Part shown: in pieces, positions 1 to 7,931 of the stretch
How positions within the stretch are numbered: the first letter of the stretch is position 1
Layout of the letters: each line of letters begins with the position of its first letter
Assembly: GCA_018971565.1 (NCBI GenBank)
Contig: JAGXAO010000010.1
Coordinates: forward strand, 1 to 36,600
Source: Rhodospirillales bacterium
GTDB taxonomy: Bacteria; Pseudomonadota; Alphaproteobacteria; Acetobacterales; Acetobacteraceae
Length of the DNA: 36,600 nt
Reading direction: 5' to 3'
Translations under genes and position numbers: made by a program
Notes under the pieces: generated by a model
The model's input: only the letters and a program-made list of their open reading frames with translations
Told to the model about the DNA's origin: nothing
Databases searched by the model: none

Positions 1-449
1 CCGCCATCGGCGCCGTGGCCGGTGATGATGTGGAGTGAACGGGCTATGTTTCGACATGTTAGGGAAATTTTTGTACCAGCTGCGGCGGCGCAAGCCGCGG
101 TAACTCCAGGGATGATTTCGAATTCTATATTTTGAGTACGTAACGCTTCCATCTCTTCGGTGGCGCGGCCGAAGATCATGGGGTCGCCACCCTTAAGGCG
201 CACGACCAGATGGCCCGCTGCGGCTTCTGCTACCAGCAAGGTGCAGATAGTTTCCTGCGTGGTGGAATGGCGGCCGCAGCGCTTGCCGACATCGATGATT
301 TTTGCATCGGGATTGGCCATTGCGATGATACGGGGATCCACCAGGCTATCATGCAGAAGCACGTCCGCCTGCCCGAGCACGCGGGCGGCTTTCAGGGTCA
401 GCAGATCCGGATCGCCCGGCCCGGCGCCTACGAGAAAAACGCGGCTCAT
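1..449 (-). CDS. cobA: Uroporphyrinogen-III C-methyltransferase (SUMT), 3' end beyond window
   Basis: This enzyme methylates uroporphyrinogen III twice with SAM to give precorrin-2, the precursor of siroheme and cobalamin. The visible 149 residues begin MSRVFLVGAGPGDPDLLTLKA, the glycine-rich SAM-binding start of the family. They continue with DVLLHDSLVDP, the VRLKGGDPMIFGRA signature and EIIPGVTAACAAAA, all typical of CobA or the C-terminal half of CysG. The ATG overlaps the nirD stop (ATGA), so the two are translationally coupled. The context explains its role: NirB upstream needs siroheme. About 110 residues of a usual 250-280 residue SUMT lie left of the window. A CysG fusion is unlikely because the SUMT domain starts at residue 1. 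Confidence 0.93.
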   Translation of the reverse strand, partial: MSRVFLVGAGPGDPDLLTLKAARVLGQADVLLHDSLVDPRIIAMANPDAKIIDVGKRCGRHSTTQETICTLLVAEAAAGHLVVRLKGGDPMIFGRATEEMEALRTQNIEFEIIPGVTAACAAAAGTKISLTCRNIARSLHIITGHGADG

Positions 450-775
450 GGCAGGGACAGGAGCACGCGCCCCGCCTCCACTTTAACGGTGAACCGCGGG
501 GTACAACCTACGTCCAGCCCTTGAGCTTCCCCCGATTGCAGGGAGATAACCCAGTTATGCAGCGGGCAGGTTACGGAGGTGCCGTGCACAATGCCCTGGC
601 TGAGCGGGCCTTGTTTGTGCGGGCATTCGTCGAGCAAGGCAAAGACATCGTCGTCTGCCGTGCGGAAGATGGCGATGTCGCCAAAAGTCGTTGTGACGGT
701 GCGGGCGCCGAGGGGTGCGATGTCTTCCAGTGCGCCGATGTCGATGATATTTTTTACGTTATTCATGCCGTCCAT
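446..775 (-). CDS. nirD: Nitrite reductase (NADH) small subunit, Rieske type
   Basis: Small subunit of the cytoplasmic assimilatory NADH nitrite reductase, partner of NirB. The 109-residue protein has the Rieske fold order. An intact [2Fe-2S] ligand set is visible: Cys51-Pro-His53 in CPHKQGPLSQG, and Cys70-Pro-Leu-His73 in CPLHNW. The family is usually about 105-110 residues. The open frame runs up to 841, but ATG at 773-775 overlaps the nirB stop (TAATG), gives the normal family length and is the clear start. It overlaps cobA by four bases. As I recall, the E. coli NirD lacks the cysteine ligands, so cluster retention here marks the Rieske-containing subgroup. Confidence 0.95.
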   Translation of the reverse strand: MDGMNNVKNIIDIGALEDIAPLGARTVTTTFGDIAIFRTADDDVFALLDECPHKQGPLSQGIVHGTSVTCPLHNWVISLQSGEAQGLDVGCTPRFTVKVEAGRVLLSLP

Positions 776-3228
776 TAGACCAACTCCGCCATGGCATCGT
801 ATTTTTTGCCGCGTGTATTGCAGGCGGATTCCTCCGCCCAAGGGTCAGTTTGTGCGAATGTCTGAGCGTAGAGAAAATCCGCGCAGAGCGACTTACGCAA
901 CTCAGAATTATCAACAATTTTTTCTTGCACGTATTTTAGACCGACACGCTCGATCCAAGGCGCGGTACGCTCCAGATAGCGTGCTTCCATACGATAAAGT
1001 TGCAAGAAAGCGCAGGCATATTCCATGACATCCGCATCAGTCGTAACCTTGCAGAGCAAATCTGTAGCGCGGACCTTTATGCCGCCATTGCCGCCTATAT
1101 GCAGGTCCCACCCGGCCTCGGTGGCGACGACGCCGAAATCTTTAATCGTAGCTTCGGCGCAGTTGCGCGGACAACCAGAGACAGCAAGTTTTACTTTGTG
1201 CGGATGCCAGGAGCCCCAGGTGGCTTTTTCGAGAGCGATCCCCATGCTGGTGGAATCCTGTGTGCCGAAGCGGCACCATTCCGAGCCGACGCAGGTTTTT
1301 ACGGTACGCAAGGCTTTGCCATAGCCATGACCGGAAACAAGACCGGCGGCATTCAAATCCTGCCAGACGGCGCGTAGGTCCTCCTTGCGCACGCCGAGCA
1401 TGTCCACACGTTGGCCGCCGGTGATTTTCACGGTGGGGATATTGAATTTATCCACCACGTCGGCAATGGCGCGCAGCTCTCCCGCTGTTGTGGTGCCACC
1501 CCACATGCGCGGGATGACGGAATAGGTGCCGTCTTTTTGAATGTTGGCATGCATGCGCTCGTTAACAAAACGGGACTGTGCATCATCCACATAGTCTCCT
1601 GGCCAGGCTGCGAGGAGATAAAAGTTGAGTGCGGGGCGGCAGGAAGCGCAGCCGTTGGGGGTGCGCCACTCTAATGCCTGCATAACCGCCGGGATGGTTT
1701 TCAGCGAGTCGTCTTTTATATGCCGGCGAACTTCATCATGACCGTGGATTGTGCATTTACACATTGATTTTACGGTTGCGGCACCGAATTCAGTGCCAAT
1801 CGAAAGTTTTAACAATCCTTCAACAAGATTGGTACAAGAGCCACAGGAAGCGGAGGCTTTGGTTCGGGTACGAACATCGTCTACGCTTTTCAAACCGTGC
1901 TCGGCGATGGCGGTGCAGATGGTGCCCTTTGTTACACCATTGCAGCCGCATATTTCGGCACCATCGGGCAGGCAGGCAATGGCTTCGGCTGGGTCTGTTA
2001 AAGAGGGTGCCTGGCCGAAAATCATTGTCTCTCGTAAAGTACCAAGTTTTTTTTGATCTTTCAGAAGTTGGAAATACCAGCCGGCATCGCGCGCATCACC
2101 AAAGCAAACCACGCCGACGAGTTTTTCATCGCGCAGCACCAGGCGTTTATATATGCCGCGCGCGGCGTCGCGGAATACAACATCCTCGGCGCCCTGTCCG
2201 CCCAGGAAATCACCCGCGGAAAACATTTCGATACCAGAGACTTTTAACCGTGTACCGGTGGTGACAGGCGTGAAACTGGTTTGCGCCATGCCGGTGATGT
2301 GGTCGGCCGCAACTTTGGCCATGTCCCAGATAGGCGCTACCAAGCCGTAGCACTGCTTGTTATGTTCGACACATTCGCCGATGGCATAAATCGCCGGATC
2401 TGAGGTGCGCATATAGTCATCCACCACCACGCCACGCTCGCAAGCCAGGCCAACGGCGCGCGCCAACCCGGCATTGGGGCGGATGCCCACGGCCATTACC
2501 ACGAGATCGGCCTCGATGCATGTACCATCCTTCAGAAGCACCGCATTGACTGACGAGTCGGCATCCTCCCCTAGGAAACATTCAGTATTGGCGCTGGTAT
2601 GGATGTTCATGCCGCGAAGAGAGAGTTTCTGCTCCAGCAGATGGGCCGCCGAAGCGTCGAGCTGGCGCTCCATCAATGTGGGCATCAGATGCACCACGCT
2701 CACCTCCATGCCCCGCAGGTTTAGCCCGTGGGCTGCTTCCAGCCCAAGCAACCCGCCGCCGATGACAACGGCTTTTTTGCCTGGTGCCGCGATACCCAGC
2801 ATTTCCTCGACGTCCGCCGCTGAACGAAAGGTCATGACGCCGGGACGGTTCACTCCCGGCAACGGTAGAGTGAAAGGATTCGAGCCTGTTGCCAGCAACA
2901 GAATATCATACGAACGTTGCGTACCTTTGGCTCCGCGTACGGTCTTGTGTTCGCGATCGATCCAGTCCACGTGCTCGCCGGCGATCAGATCGATACCGTT
3001 GGCATCGTACCATTCATAGCTGTTGAGCACGATCTGCTCGAAGCTTTTTTCGCCTGCAAGAAGTGGGGAGAGCATGATGCGATCGTAATTGGGTTGCGGC
3101 TCGGCGCCGAATACAGTGATGTCGAACATGCCTGGAGCACGGAGCAGAATCTCCTCCACCGTGCGCATTCCGGCCATGCCGTTGCCGATGACGATTAGTT
3201 TTTTACGCGGGCTGACCGTCATATTCAT
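775..3228 (-). CDS. nirB: Nitrite reductase (NADH) large subunit
   Basis: Catalytic subunit that reduces nitrite to ammonium in the cytoplasm with electrons from NADH via FAD, an Fe-S cluster and siroheme. The 817-residue protein carries an N-terminal FAD motif (VIGNGMAG, about residue 13), an NAD-binding motif (VVIGGGLLGLEAA) and a BFD-like cysteine-rich segment (ICGCNGVTKG ... SCGSC). The C-terminal siroheme/[4Fe-4S] ligands are at Cys646, Cys652, Cys686 and Cys690 (CVGSEWC and CPRNC). The frame extends upstream to a TTG at 3270. ATG 3228 is preferred because AAGGA lies about ten bases upstream and the FAD domain starts directly after it. It sits 79 bp after narK and overlaps nirD by one base. 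Confidence 0.97.
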   Translation of the reverse strand: MNMTVSPRKKLIVIGNGMAGMRTVEEILLRAPGMFDITVFGAEPQPNYDRIMLSPLLAGEKSFEQIVLNSYEWYDANGIDLIAGEHVDWIDREHKTVRGAKGTQRSYDILLLATGSNPFTLPLPGVNRPGVMTFRSAADVEEMLGIAAPGKKAVVIGGGLLGLEAAHGLNLRGMEVSVVHLMPTLMERQLDASAAHLLEQKLSLRGMNIHTSANTECFLGEDADSSVNAVLLKDGTCIEADLVVMAVGIRPNAGLARAVGLACERGVVVDDYMRTSDPAIYAIGECVEHNKQCYGLVAPIWDMAKVAADHITGMAQTSFTPVTTGTRLKVSGIEMFSAGDFLGGQGAEDVVFRDAARGIYKRLVLRDEKLVGVVCFGDARDAGWYFQLLKDQKKLGTLRETMIFGQAPSLTDPAEAIACLPDGAEICGCNGVTKGTICTAIAEHGLKSVDDVRTRTKASASCGSCTNLVEGLLKLSIGTEFGAATVKSMCKCTIHGHDEVRRHIKDDSLKTIPAVMQALEWRTPNGCASCRPALNFYLLAAWPGDYVDDAQSRFVNERMHANIQKDGTYSVIPRMWGGTTTAGELRAIADVVDKFNIPTVKITGGQRVDMLGVRKEDLRAVWQDLNAAGLVSGHGYGKALRTVKTCVGSEWCRFGTQDSTSMGIALEKATWGSWHPHKVKLAVSGCPRNCAEATIKDFGVVATEAGWDLHIGGNGGIKVRATDLLCKVTTDADVMEYACAFLQLYRMEARYLERTAPWIERVGLKYVQEKIVDNSELRKSLCADFLYAQTFAQTDPWAEESACNTRGKKYDAMAELV

Positions 3229-3307
3229 TGGTCTTGTGTCCTTATAAGAATTTCGGTGTCGTTTTTTCAAAAGCGACTATGTTATTTTGGAATCCCGCAA
3301 GGGCAGG

Positions 3308-4537
3308 CTAAATTTTGGGCACCACGCCGGAAGCAAAGCCCTGACTGAAACTGGCGCGCCAGTGTTTCTTCACGATATTAATGCCAATGAAAGCAACCGT
3401 CGCCAGACCAGCGAAAATCAAAAAGCCACTTTGATATGAACCAGTCCATTGCTTAGAAAATCCTAGAGAGGAGGCGAGGTAGAAACCGCCGATGCCGCCA
3501 GCGCATCCGACCAGGCCGGTCATGGTGCCGATCTCACGACCAAAGCGGATAGGAACGAGTTGGAATACCGCGCCATTACCGGTGCCCAGTGCCAGCATGG
3601 CGATGATGAAGGCGGCCAGGGCCATGGGAAGTGTAGGTAAGCCGAAGCTGATGAGGATGAGCATGGCGGCGGCAACCACGTAGAGGACCGAAAGGGCAGC
3701 AACGCCACCGATTCTATCAGCCAGCCAGCCTCCGATGGGGCGGAAGAGCGATCCCGCGAAAACACATGCCGCAACGGCATAGCCTGCCTGCACCGGAGCC
3801 AGGCCGTATTGGCTGTGGAAGTAGATGCTTAAACTTGAGGCTAGGCCAACGAAGCCACCAAAAGTGACGGCGTAGAACAGCATGAACCACCAGGTATCGG
3901 AGATGGCGAGCACGCGCAGATAACCAGCCAGAGTTTGCTTGGGCGGTTGAGTGGGGGCGTCTTTCGCCAGGCAAATGAAAGCCACTAGGACGAAGCACAT
4001 GAATAAAGCAGCCATGCCAAACACGTTGACCCAGCCGAAGGTGAGGCCAAGTGCCGGAGCAGCGAGGGAGGCGATGACCGTGCCCATATTGCCGGCACCG
4101 GCAATGCCCATGGCTTTGCCCTGGTGCTCCGGCGGGTACCAGCGCGAGGCCATGGGCAGCGCGATGGCAAAGGAGGCGCCGGCCATGCCGAGAGTCGTGC
4201 CGACGAGGAGAATGGCATCAAAACACGGCACGCCGAAATACCAGGCGACGATGAGGCCGAGAATGACGACGACCTGCGCGAAAATACCAGCCTTTTTTGC
4301 GCCGAAATGGTCGACCATGACGCCATTGAAGATGCGTAAAAGCGCACCGGCGAGAACAGGAGTGGCGACCATCAAGCCTTTATGTGCGGGGTCTAGCTGG
4401 AGGGCTTTGGAGATTTGGATGCCCAAGGGGCCAAGCAGGACCCAGCACATAAAGCTGAAATCGAAATATAGAAAGGCTGCGAGCAATGTCGGCAAATGGC
4501 CGGATTTGAGGAAGCTTTTGTCTGCGGGAAAAGACAT
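3308..4537 (-). CDS. narK: Nitrate/nitrite transporter, MFS NNP family
   Basis: Inner-membrane carrier that brings nitrate (and possibly nitrite) into the cell for the nir genes downstream. The 409-residue sequence is hydrophobic throughout, consistent with 12 membrane helices. It shows NNP-family glycine signatures: GIAGAGNMGTVIAS in the first half, and GTGNGAVFQLVP plus GCAGGIGGFYLA in the second. The frame extends to 4621, but ATG 4537 (MSFPADKSF) has GGAG eight bases upstream and gives the usual family length. First gene of narK-nirB-nirD-cobA, read from a 135-nt leader with predicted NasT-binding hairpins. The family name is secure. Nitrate import rather than nitrite export is inferred from the assimilatory context (nasA is an equivalent name). 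Confidence 0.93.
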   Translation of the reverse strand: MSFPADKSFLKSGHLPTLLAAFLYFDFSFMCWVLLGPLGIQISKALQLDPAHKGLMVATPVLAGALLRIFNGVMVDHFGAKKAGIFAQVVVILGLIVAWYFGVPCFDAILLVGTTLGMAGASFAIALPMASRWYPPEHQGKAMGIAGAGNMGTVIASLAAPALGLTFGWVNVFGMAALFMCFVLVAFICLAKDAPTQPPKQTLAGYLRVLAISDTWWFMLFYAVTFGGFVGLASSLSIYFHSQYGLAPVQAGYAVAACVFAGSLFRPIGGWLADRIGGVAALSVLYVVAAAMLILISFGLPTLPMALAAFIIAMLALGTGNGAVFQLVPIRFGREIGTMTGLVGCAGGIGGFYLASSLGFSKQWTGSYQSGFLIFAGLATVAFIGINIVKKHWRASFSQGFASGVVPKI

Positions 4538-4604
4538 GTGCGTAACTCCGCGATAGACGCTTTGCGCCACCGCTTGCGAACCGTCCCTTGGCCGCGAGAG
4601 ATTT

Positions 4605-4620
4605 TGGGGCCGAAACCCCA
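4605..4620 (-). ncRNA. GC-rich UUCG hairpin in narK leader
   Basis: In the narK leader RNA, UGGGGU-UUCG-GCCCCA folds into a six-pair stem with a UUCG tetraloop (one G-U pair). It lies just 3' of the ANTAR-like hairpins, in the position where a NasT/NasR-controlled terminator normally sits. The bases after it are AAAAUCUCUC, not a U-run, so a classical intrinsic terminator is not evident. Confidence 0.45.
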
Positions 4621-4627
4621 TCGGACG

Positions 4628-4651
4628 AAGGCAATCGCCATTGACTGCCTT
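4628..4651 (-). promoter_or_regulatory. ANTAR-type hairpin P2 of narK leader (NasT target)
   Basis: The leader RNA forms a nine-pair stem (AAGGCAGUC with GAUUGCCUU, one G-U) closed by the six-base loop AAUGGC. Known ANTAR targets have paired hairpins with hexaloops bearing A at position 1 and G at position 4; this loop has both. The genome neighbourhood supplies the expected ANTAR protein, NasT. The fold was derived by eye, so free energy is not calculated. Confidence 0.7.
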
Positions 4652-4652
4652 G

Positions 4653-4672
4653 TAAACGGCACCAACCGTTCA
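4653..4672 (-). promoter_or_regulatory. ANTAR-type hairpin P1 of narK leader
   Basis: UGAACGG and CCGUUUA pair into a seven-base-pair stem (one G-U) with the hexaloop UUGGUG. One base separates it from P2. Loop position 4 is G as in the ANTAR consensus, but position 1 is U instead of A. It lies at the predicted 5' end of the sigma-54 transcript. The tandem arrangement with P2 is the main support. Confidence 0.55.
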
Positions 4673-4682
4673 TGTAGAGCAC

Positions 4683-4698
4683 AGCAAATGCCATGCCA
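4683..4698 (-). promoter_or_regulatory. Sigma-54 promoter of narK-nirBD-cobA
   Basis: Minus-strand TGGCATGGCATTTGCT matches the sigma-54 consensus TGGCACG-N4-TTGCW at all defined positions except C to T at the sixth base. The GG and GC dinucleotides are spaced correctly for -24/-12. The predicted transcription start is near 4672, giving a 135-nt leader. NtrC-dependent nitrate assimilation operons commonly use this promoter class. I did not find a convincing NtrC site upstream. Confidence 0.75.
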
Positions 4699-4805
4699 AA
4701 CCACACTCCCACGGTAATACAGGCTTGCTCGGGCGCTTCTAAAATAGATTGAACAAATAATAATCTGTATTGATCAAATTATGGTTAGTGTTACTCGCAT
4801 CCGCC

Positions 4806-5798
4806 TTAACTCGCGGTAATTGTGTCGCAAAACATCTCTTTTATTTCCTCTGGCTTGCGGCCGCCTGCTGCAAGATAGAGCGTCGGCCGGTAGAGGTCGC
4901 GGGCTAGGTCCAGAGCATTCTCGGGCACAGTGCCCCAGCGTAGCATCTGTGTTGCAAACCAGGCGGCGTGGCGGGGTGAAGGGTAAGTGGCGCTGAATGT
5001 TGGGCCGCCCTCGGCCGGATCGAGCGAGGTTTCGAGGGTATCCTGCGGCAGGTCGAGATATTCCGGACGGGCCAGCAATGCGGCAAGAACGGGGCGGTTG
5101 GCGGGGGAGGTGCAATAAGCAGCGGCCTCGCGCAAGGCGGTAAGCAGAAGGTGCGTGCGGGCGGAGTCCCGGTCCACGAAATCGGCGCGCATGGCGAGAC
5201 ATTTTTCCGGATGATTGCGCCAGATGTTGCCGGTTTTAATGGCCTCAAAGCCGAGCCCTGCTTTGGCGGCCACATGATTCCAGGGGGCGCCGGCGCAAAA
5301 GCCGTCGATGGCGCCAGCGGCAAGGGAACTGACCATTTCAGAAGGGGATAGAACCGTGATCTCGACGCTCGTATCCACGCCAACCCCGTTGGCGGCGAGC
5401 CAGTAGCGCAGCAGCAGGTCGTGCGTGGAGTAGGCATGTACCACAGCCAGCCGTAGTCTCTGCCGTGAGGTCAGTGCCTGAATGCCGCCGCTGGGGAACT
5501 CATTTTGCCACTTGCGGGCCAAGGTCAGAGCATTGCCATTCGCGCTGAGGGACATCGGCACCACGAGGTCGGTCCTGCGGCCGCGCAGGCCCAGAGCGCA
5601 GGCGATAGCCAGAGGCGGCAGCATCACGGCACCCTCGAGAAGGCCATAGCCGAGCTTATCGGCGATATTGGCCCAGCTCGGCTCGACGATGATCTCGACA
5701 TCGAGCCCGTGCGCGCGGAAAATGCCGTGCCTATCGGCGGCGACGACCGGGGCTGCGTCACTCAAGCGCAACATACCGAGGCGGATTCTCTCACTCAC
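4806..5798 (-). CDS. nasS: Nitrate/nitrite sensor NasS (NrtA-like)
   Basis: A 330-residue protein of the NrtA/NasF/CmpA periplasmic-binding fold. The start MSERIRLGMLRLSDAAPVV has no signal peptide, so it should be cytoplasmic. Family features visible include HGLDVEIIVEPSWANIADKL, VVPMSLSANGNALTLA and FCAGAPWNHVAAKAG. NasS proteins bind nitrate or nitrite and hold NasT inactive when the ligand is absent. It overlaps the nasT stop by eight bases, the usual nasT-nasS coupling. The 268-bp gap before narK holds the sigma-54 promoter and leader hairpins. The lack of a signal peptide and the adjacent ANTAR partner separate it from a transporter component. Confidence 0.92.
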   Translation of the reverse strand: MSERIRLGMLRLSDAAPVVAADRHGIFRAHGLDVEIIVEPSWANIADKLGYGLLEGAVMLPPLAIACALGLRGRRTDLVVPMSLSANGNALTLARKWQNEFPSGGIQALTSRQRLRLAVVHAYSTHDLLLRYWLAANGVGVDTSVEITVLSPSEMVSSLAAGAIDGFCAGAPWNHVAAKAGLGFEAIKTGNIWRNHPEKCLAMRADFVDRDSARTHLLLTALREAAAYCTSPANRPVLAALLARPEYLDLPQDTLETSLDPAEGGPTFSATYPSPRHAAWFATQMLRWGTVPENALDLARDLYRPTLYLAAGGRKPEEIKEMFCDTITAS

Positions 5799-6381
5799 TG
5801 CGGGTATCTCCTCTGACAGCGCGCTCGCTCAGCAGGCCGAGAGCAGCGTCTTTCAGTTTTTTCTGTTGGGCCATGGCCCGGCGTTGCAAATACCGGTGAG
5901 CCATTGGCTCTGTCATCTTATCCTGGGCCATCAGCAGGCGTTTGGCGGCGTCGATCGTATTACGGGTTTCCGCATGGTCCTCGGCCTCGGCGAGGCGCGT
6001 TTGCAGGCCCTGCATACGCTGGAACACGGCCATGGCGGCCCGCAGAATGGGTTTGATGGCGGGCAAAGCCACCCCACCGGCATGGTAGGAGCAGACCCCG
6101 GCATCGATGGCTTCTTCCATGAATTGCGGGTCGTCCTCATCTATGAACATAAGGACCGGCAGCATTGTCTGGGCATTCAAGGCGCGCACCGAATCAAGTC
6201 CATCGCGATCGGGCCTTGCCATGTCGACGATGACGACATCTGGGGCCGCATGGCGCACGGCATCCAGCAGATTTTCGCCAGGGCCGACGAATGTGACGCT
6301 GGCGCGGTCATCTAATGCCTTGAATTGAGCAAACAGCTCTTTTGCGTGGCTGTTATCGCACGCGGCCACAAGTATCTTCAT
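5791..6381 (-). CDS. nasT: NasT, ANTAR-domain antitermination regulator
   Basis: RNA-binding response regulator of nitrate assimilation. The 196-residue protein starts MKILVAACDNSHAKELF, a receiver-like fold (PDVVIVDMARPDRDGLDS). It ends in an ANTAR domain (roughly residues 130-190: TRNTIDAAKRLLMAQDKMTE ... AHRYLQRRAMAQQKKLKDAA). ANTAR proteins of this type bind tandem hexaloop hairpins in leader RNA and prevent early termination. A matching leader lies ahead of narK. The frame extends to 6438, but ATG 6381 starts the receiver domain and has GGAG about 11 bases upstream. The eight-base overlap with nasS indicates co-translation. Confidence 0.93.
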   Translation of the reverse strand: MKILVAACDNSHAKELFAQFKALDDRASVTFVGPGENLLDAVRHAAPDVVIVDMARPDRDGLDSVRALNAQTMLPVLMFIDEDDPQFMEEAIDAGVCSYHAGGVALPAIKPILRAAMAVFQRMQGLQTRLAEAEDHAETRNTIDAAKRLLMAQDKMTEPMAHRYLQRRAMAQQKKLKDAALGLLSERAVRGDTRSE

Positions 6382-6504
6382 ACGCTCGCCAACTCCATGG
6401 CGGAGAAGCAAGCAAGTCTCGGGCCAGACAGAATACAATACCCCCCTTATGCCGGTGGGGCAGAGAGCGGGGTGAGAAGCTTGAGCTATTTTGCTTAACG
6501 AAAT

Positions 6505-6521
6505 AAACTACTTGGTAGTTT
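6505..6521. promoter_or_regulatory. Inverted repeat upstream of nasT
   Basis: AAACTACTTGGTAGTTT is a perfect inverted repeat with seven-base arms and a TTG centre, about 125 bp upstream of the nasT start in an AT-rich stretch. It could be an operator for nasTS. I do not recognise the cognate regulator, and no poly-T follows it, so a terminator is less likely. Confidence 0.35.
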
Positions 6522-6540
6522 GCGGCATTGTTTATTTTAG

Positions 6541-6575
6541 AGCAAAGCGCTTGCGGCAAAACCCGGCGCTTCGCT
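6541..6575 (-). terminator. Hairpin after the iron-uptake operon
   Basis: Ten-base arms (AGCGAAGCGC with GCGCTTTGCT on the minus strand, one G-U) flank a 15-base loop, starting 14 bases after the P19-gene stop. Position and stem strength suggest transcription termination of the ftr operon. The downstream minus-strand sequence is CTAAAATAAAC rather than a T-run, so this is a weak call. Confidence 0.4.
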
Positions 6576-6589
6576 CAACTCTTCGCATT

Positions 6590-7102
6590 TTAGTCTTTGG
6601 CGGGGTAACCAAAGCTGAAGTTTTCCTTAAAGGGCTTCCACCAGGGCGGAATACCGGTGGCGGCATCTGTGTGGCGGTAATATCCGTTCACCGAGGGCGG
6701 CTCAAAAATATAGAGAACGTCGTATTTTCCGGGGCCGTCCATTGCCAGGCTATCGGCATAATGCGGGCCGTCATTGGCGGACATCGGTAGAAGCACGCCG
6801 TCATGGCTCCAATTTGTTCCTTCCTTGGTTAGCACGTAGCTGATTTTGACATAAGGAATCCATGCCTGATCTGGATAACCCCAGCGATTATTCGCGGTTG
6901 CGTGCAGGTCCACTTCAAGATGAATAACACTTGGCCCCATCGGCATGTCGGGCGGCATTGGGTTCATCTGCACACCAAGCAGATAGGAAGAAACAATTTC
7001 CATATCGCCTTTGTAGTCTGGTCCGCCGACATAATACTCCTTGGCGTGAGCCGCCATGGCGGCGAGGCTGAACAGAGAAGTAAGAAAAATAAATTTACGC
7101 AT
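6590..7102 (-). CDS. ftrA: Periplasmic iron-transport protein, P19/FtrA family
   Basis: A 170-residue secreted protein of the P19/Tp34 family, which binds metal in the periplasm and helps an FTR1 permease take up iron. Residues 1-20 (MRKFIFLTSLFSLAAMAAHA) form a signal peptide with an AHA-type cleavage site. The mature part begins KEYYVGGPDYKGDMEI and has the Met/His-rich stretch VQMNPMPPDMPMGPSVIHLEVDLHA, where family metal ligands lie. The C-terminal YRHTDAATGIPPWWKPF is also characteristic. It overlaps the permease gene by eight bases and is the last gene of the operon. The ferredoxin FtrD of four-gene ftrABCD operons is absent. Confidence 0.88.
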   Translation of the reverse strand: MRKFIFLTSLFSLAAMAAHAKEYYVGGPDYKGDMEIVSSYLLGVQMNPMPPDMPMGPSVIHLEVDLHATANNRWGYPDQAWIPYVKISYVLTKEGTNWSHDGVLLPMSANDGPHYADSLAMDGPGKYDVLYIFEPPSVNGYYRHTDAATGIPPWWKPFKENFSFGYPAKD

Positions 7103-7931
7103 GAGTCAAATTTTCCGAGGATGATTTGTTCAATTTTGTAGGCCGGTGAGATAACCAGAGCAGTGCGGCAAGCGTAATTATCCAGGCCAGTAGCTGTATG
7201 CCCATGGGCCTGTCTGAATAACCCAGCAGTGCTTGGGCGGCCTTGCCGGCAATGGAACCTGTGGAGAGTAGCCAGGAAGTGTTCCAAAGTTGATAGCCCA
7301 ATGCAGGAATATAATTATCGTTGGCCAGTAGGGCCGCGGCCTGCCCGGCCATTCCCGCGGCGAGCAGAGAAATAAGCGAGGATGTAGCACCGAACAGATG
7401 CCTTAGCGGGATTGCGAGCAGCCCCCGGTACAATGCCCACGACACCGCCCCGCCCCCCAGAATGCCCAGAACACCGCCGCTGATTAATGCCGCAGCGCTT
7501 AAGTTAGCTGCTGTGGCAATGCCGTAGAGAAAGAGAGCGACCTCCGAGCCTTCACGCAGAATGGCGATGGCAATGACCATAGCCATCGCCATCATCGTGC
7601 GTTGGCCAGCCAGCACTTCGGCTCCCATGCCTCGCATCTGCGCAGCCATCTCCCTGCCATGCCGGGCCATCCAGGCCGCGTGCCAGGCGAGCATCAGTAC
7701 AGCAAAAACCAGAATTACCGCGTCGAAGACATCCTGCCCATTTCCGGCGAACATCTGGGTAAGCTCCCCCAGCCCGGCAGCAAGTAAGCCTGCACCGGTG
7801 AGCCCGGCGAGCAAACCACCCCAAAGATAGCGCGCCCGGCGCGGTATGCCCGCAGTTGCAGCCATAACGATGCCGACGATAAGCCCGGCTTCCAAAACCT
7901 CGCGAAATACAATGATGAAGCTGGCCAGCAT
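7095..7931 (-). CDS. ftrC: FTR1-family iron permease
   Basis: Inner-membrane iron permease of the FTR1/EfeU family. The 278-residue sequence has seven or so hydrophobic segments and both signature REXXE motifs: REVLE at residues 10-14 and REGSE at residues 126-130, the iron-translocation residues of the family. The ATG at 7931 directly follows the stop of the cupredoxin gene, and the 3' end overlaps the P19 gene. This operon order (cupredoxin, permease, P19) matches Ftr-type ferrous uptake rather than EfeUOB, because no EfeO or EfeB peroxidase is nearby. Ferrous iron as substrate is inferred from the family. Confidence 0.92.
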   Translation of the reverse strand: MLASFIIVFREVLEAGLIVGIVMAATAGIPRRARYLWGGLLAGLTGAGLLAAGLGELTQMFAGNGQDVFDAVILVFAVLMLAWHAAWMARHGREMAAQMRGMGAEVLAGQRTMMAMAMVIAIAILREGSEVALFLYGIATAANLSAAALISGGVLGILGGGAVSWALYRGLLAIPLRHLFGATSSLISLLAAGMAGQAAALLANDNYIPALGYQLWNTSWLLSTGSIAGKAAQALLGYSDRPMGIQLLAWIITLAALLWLSHRPTKLNKSSSENLTHA

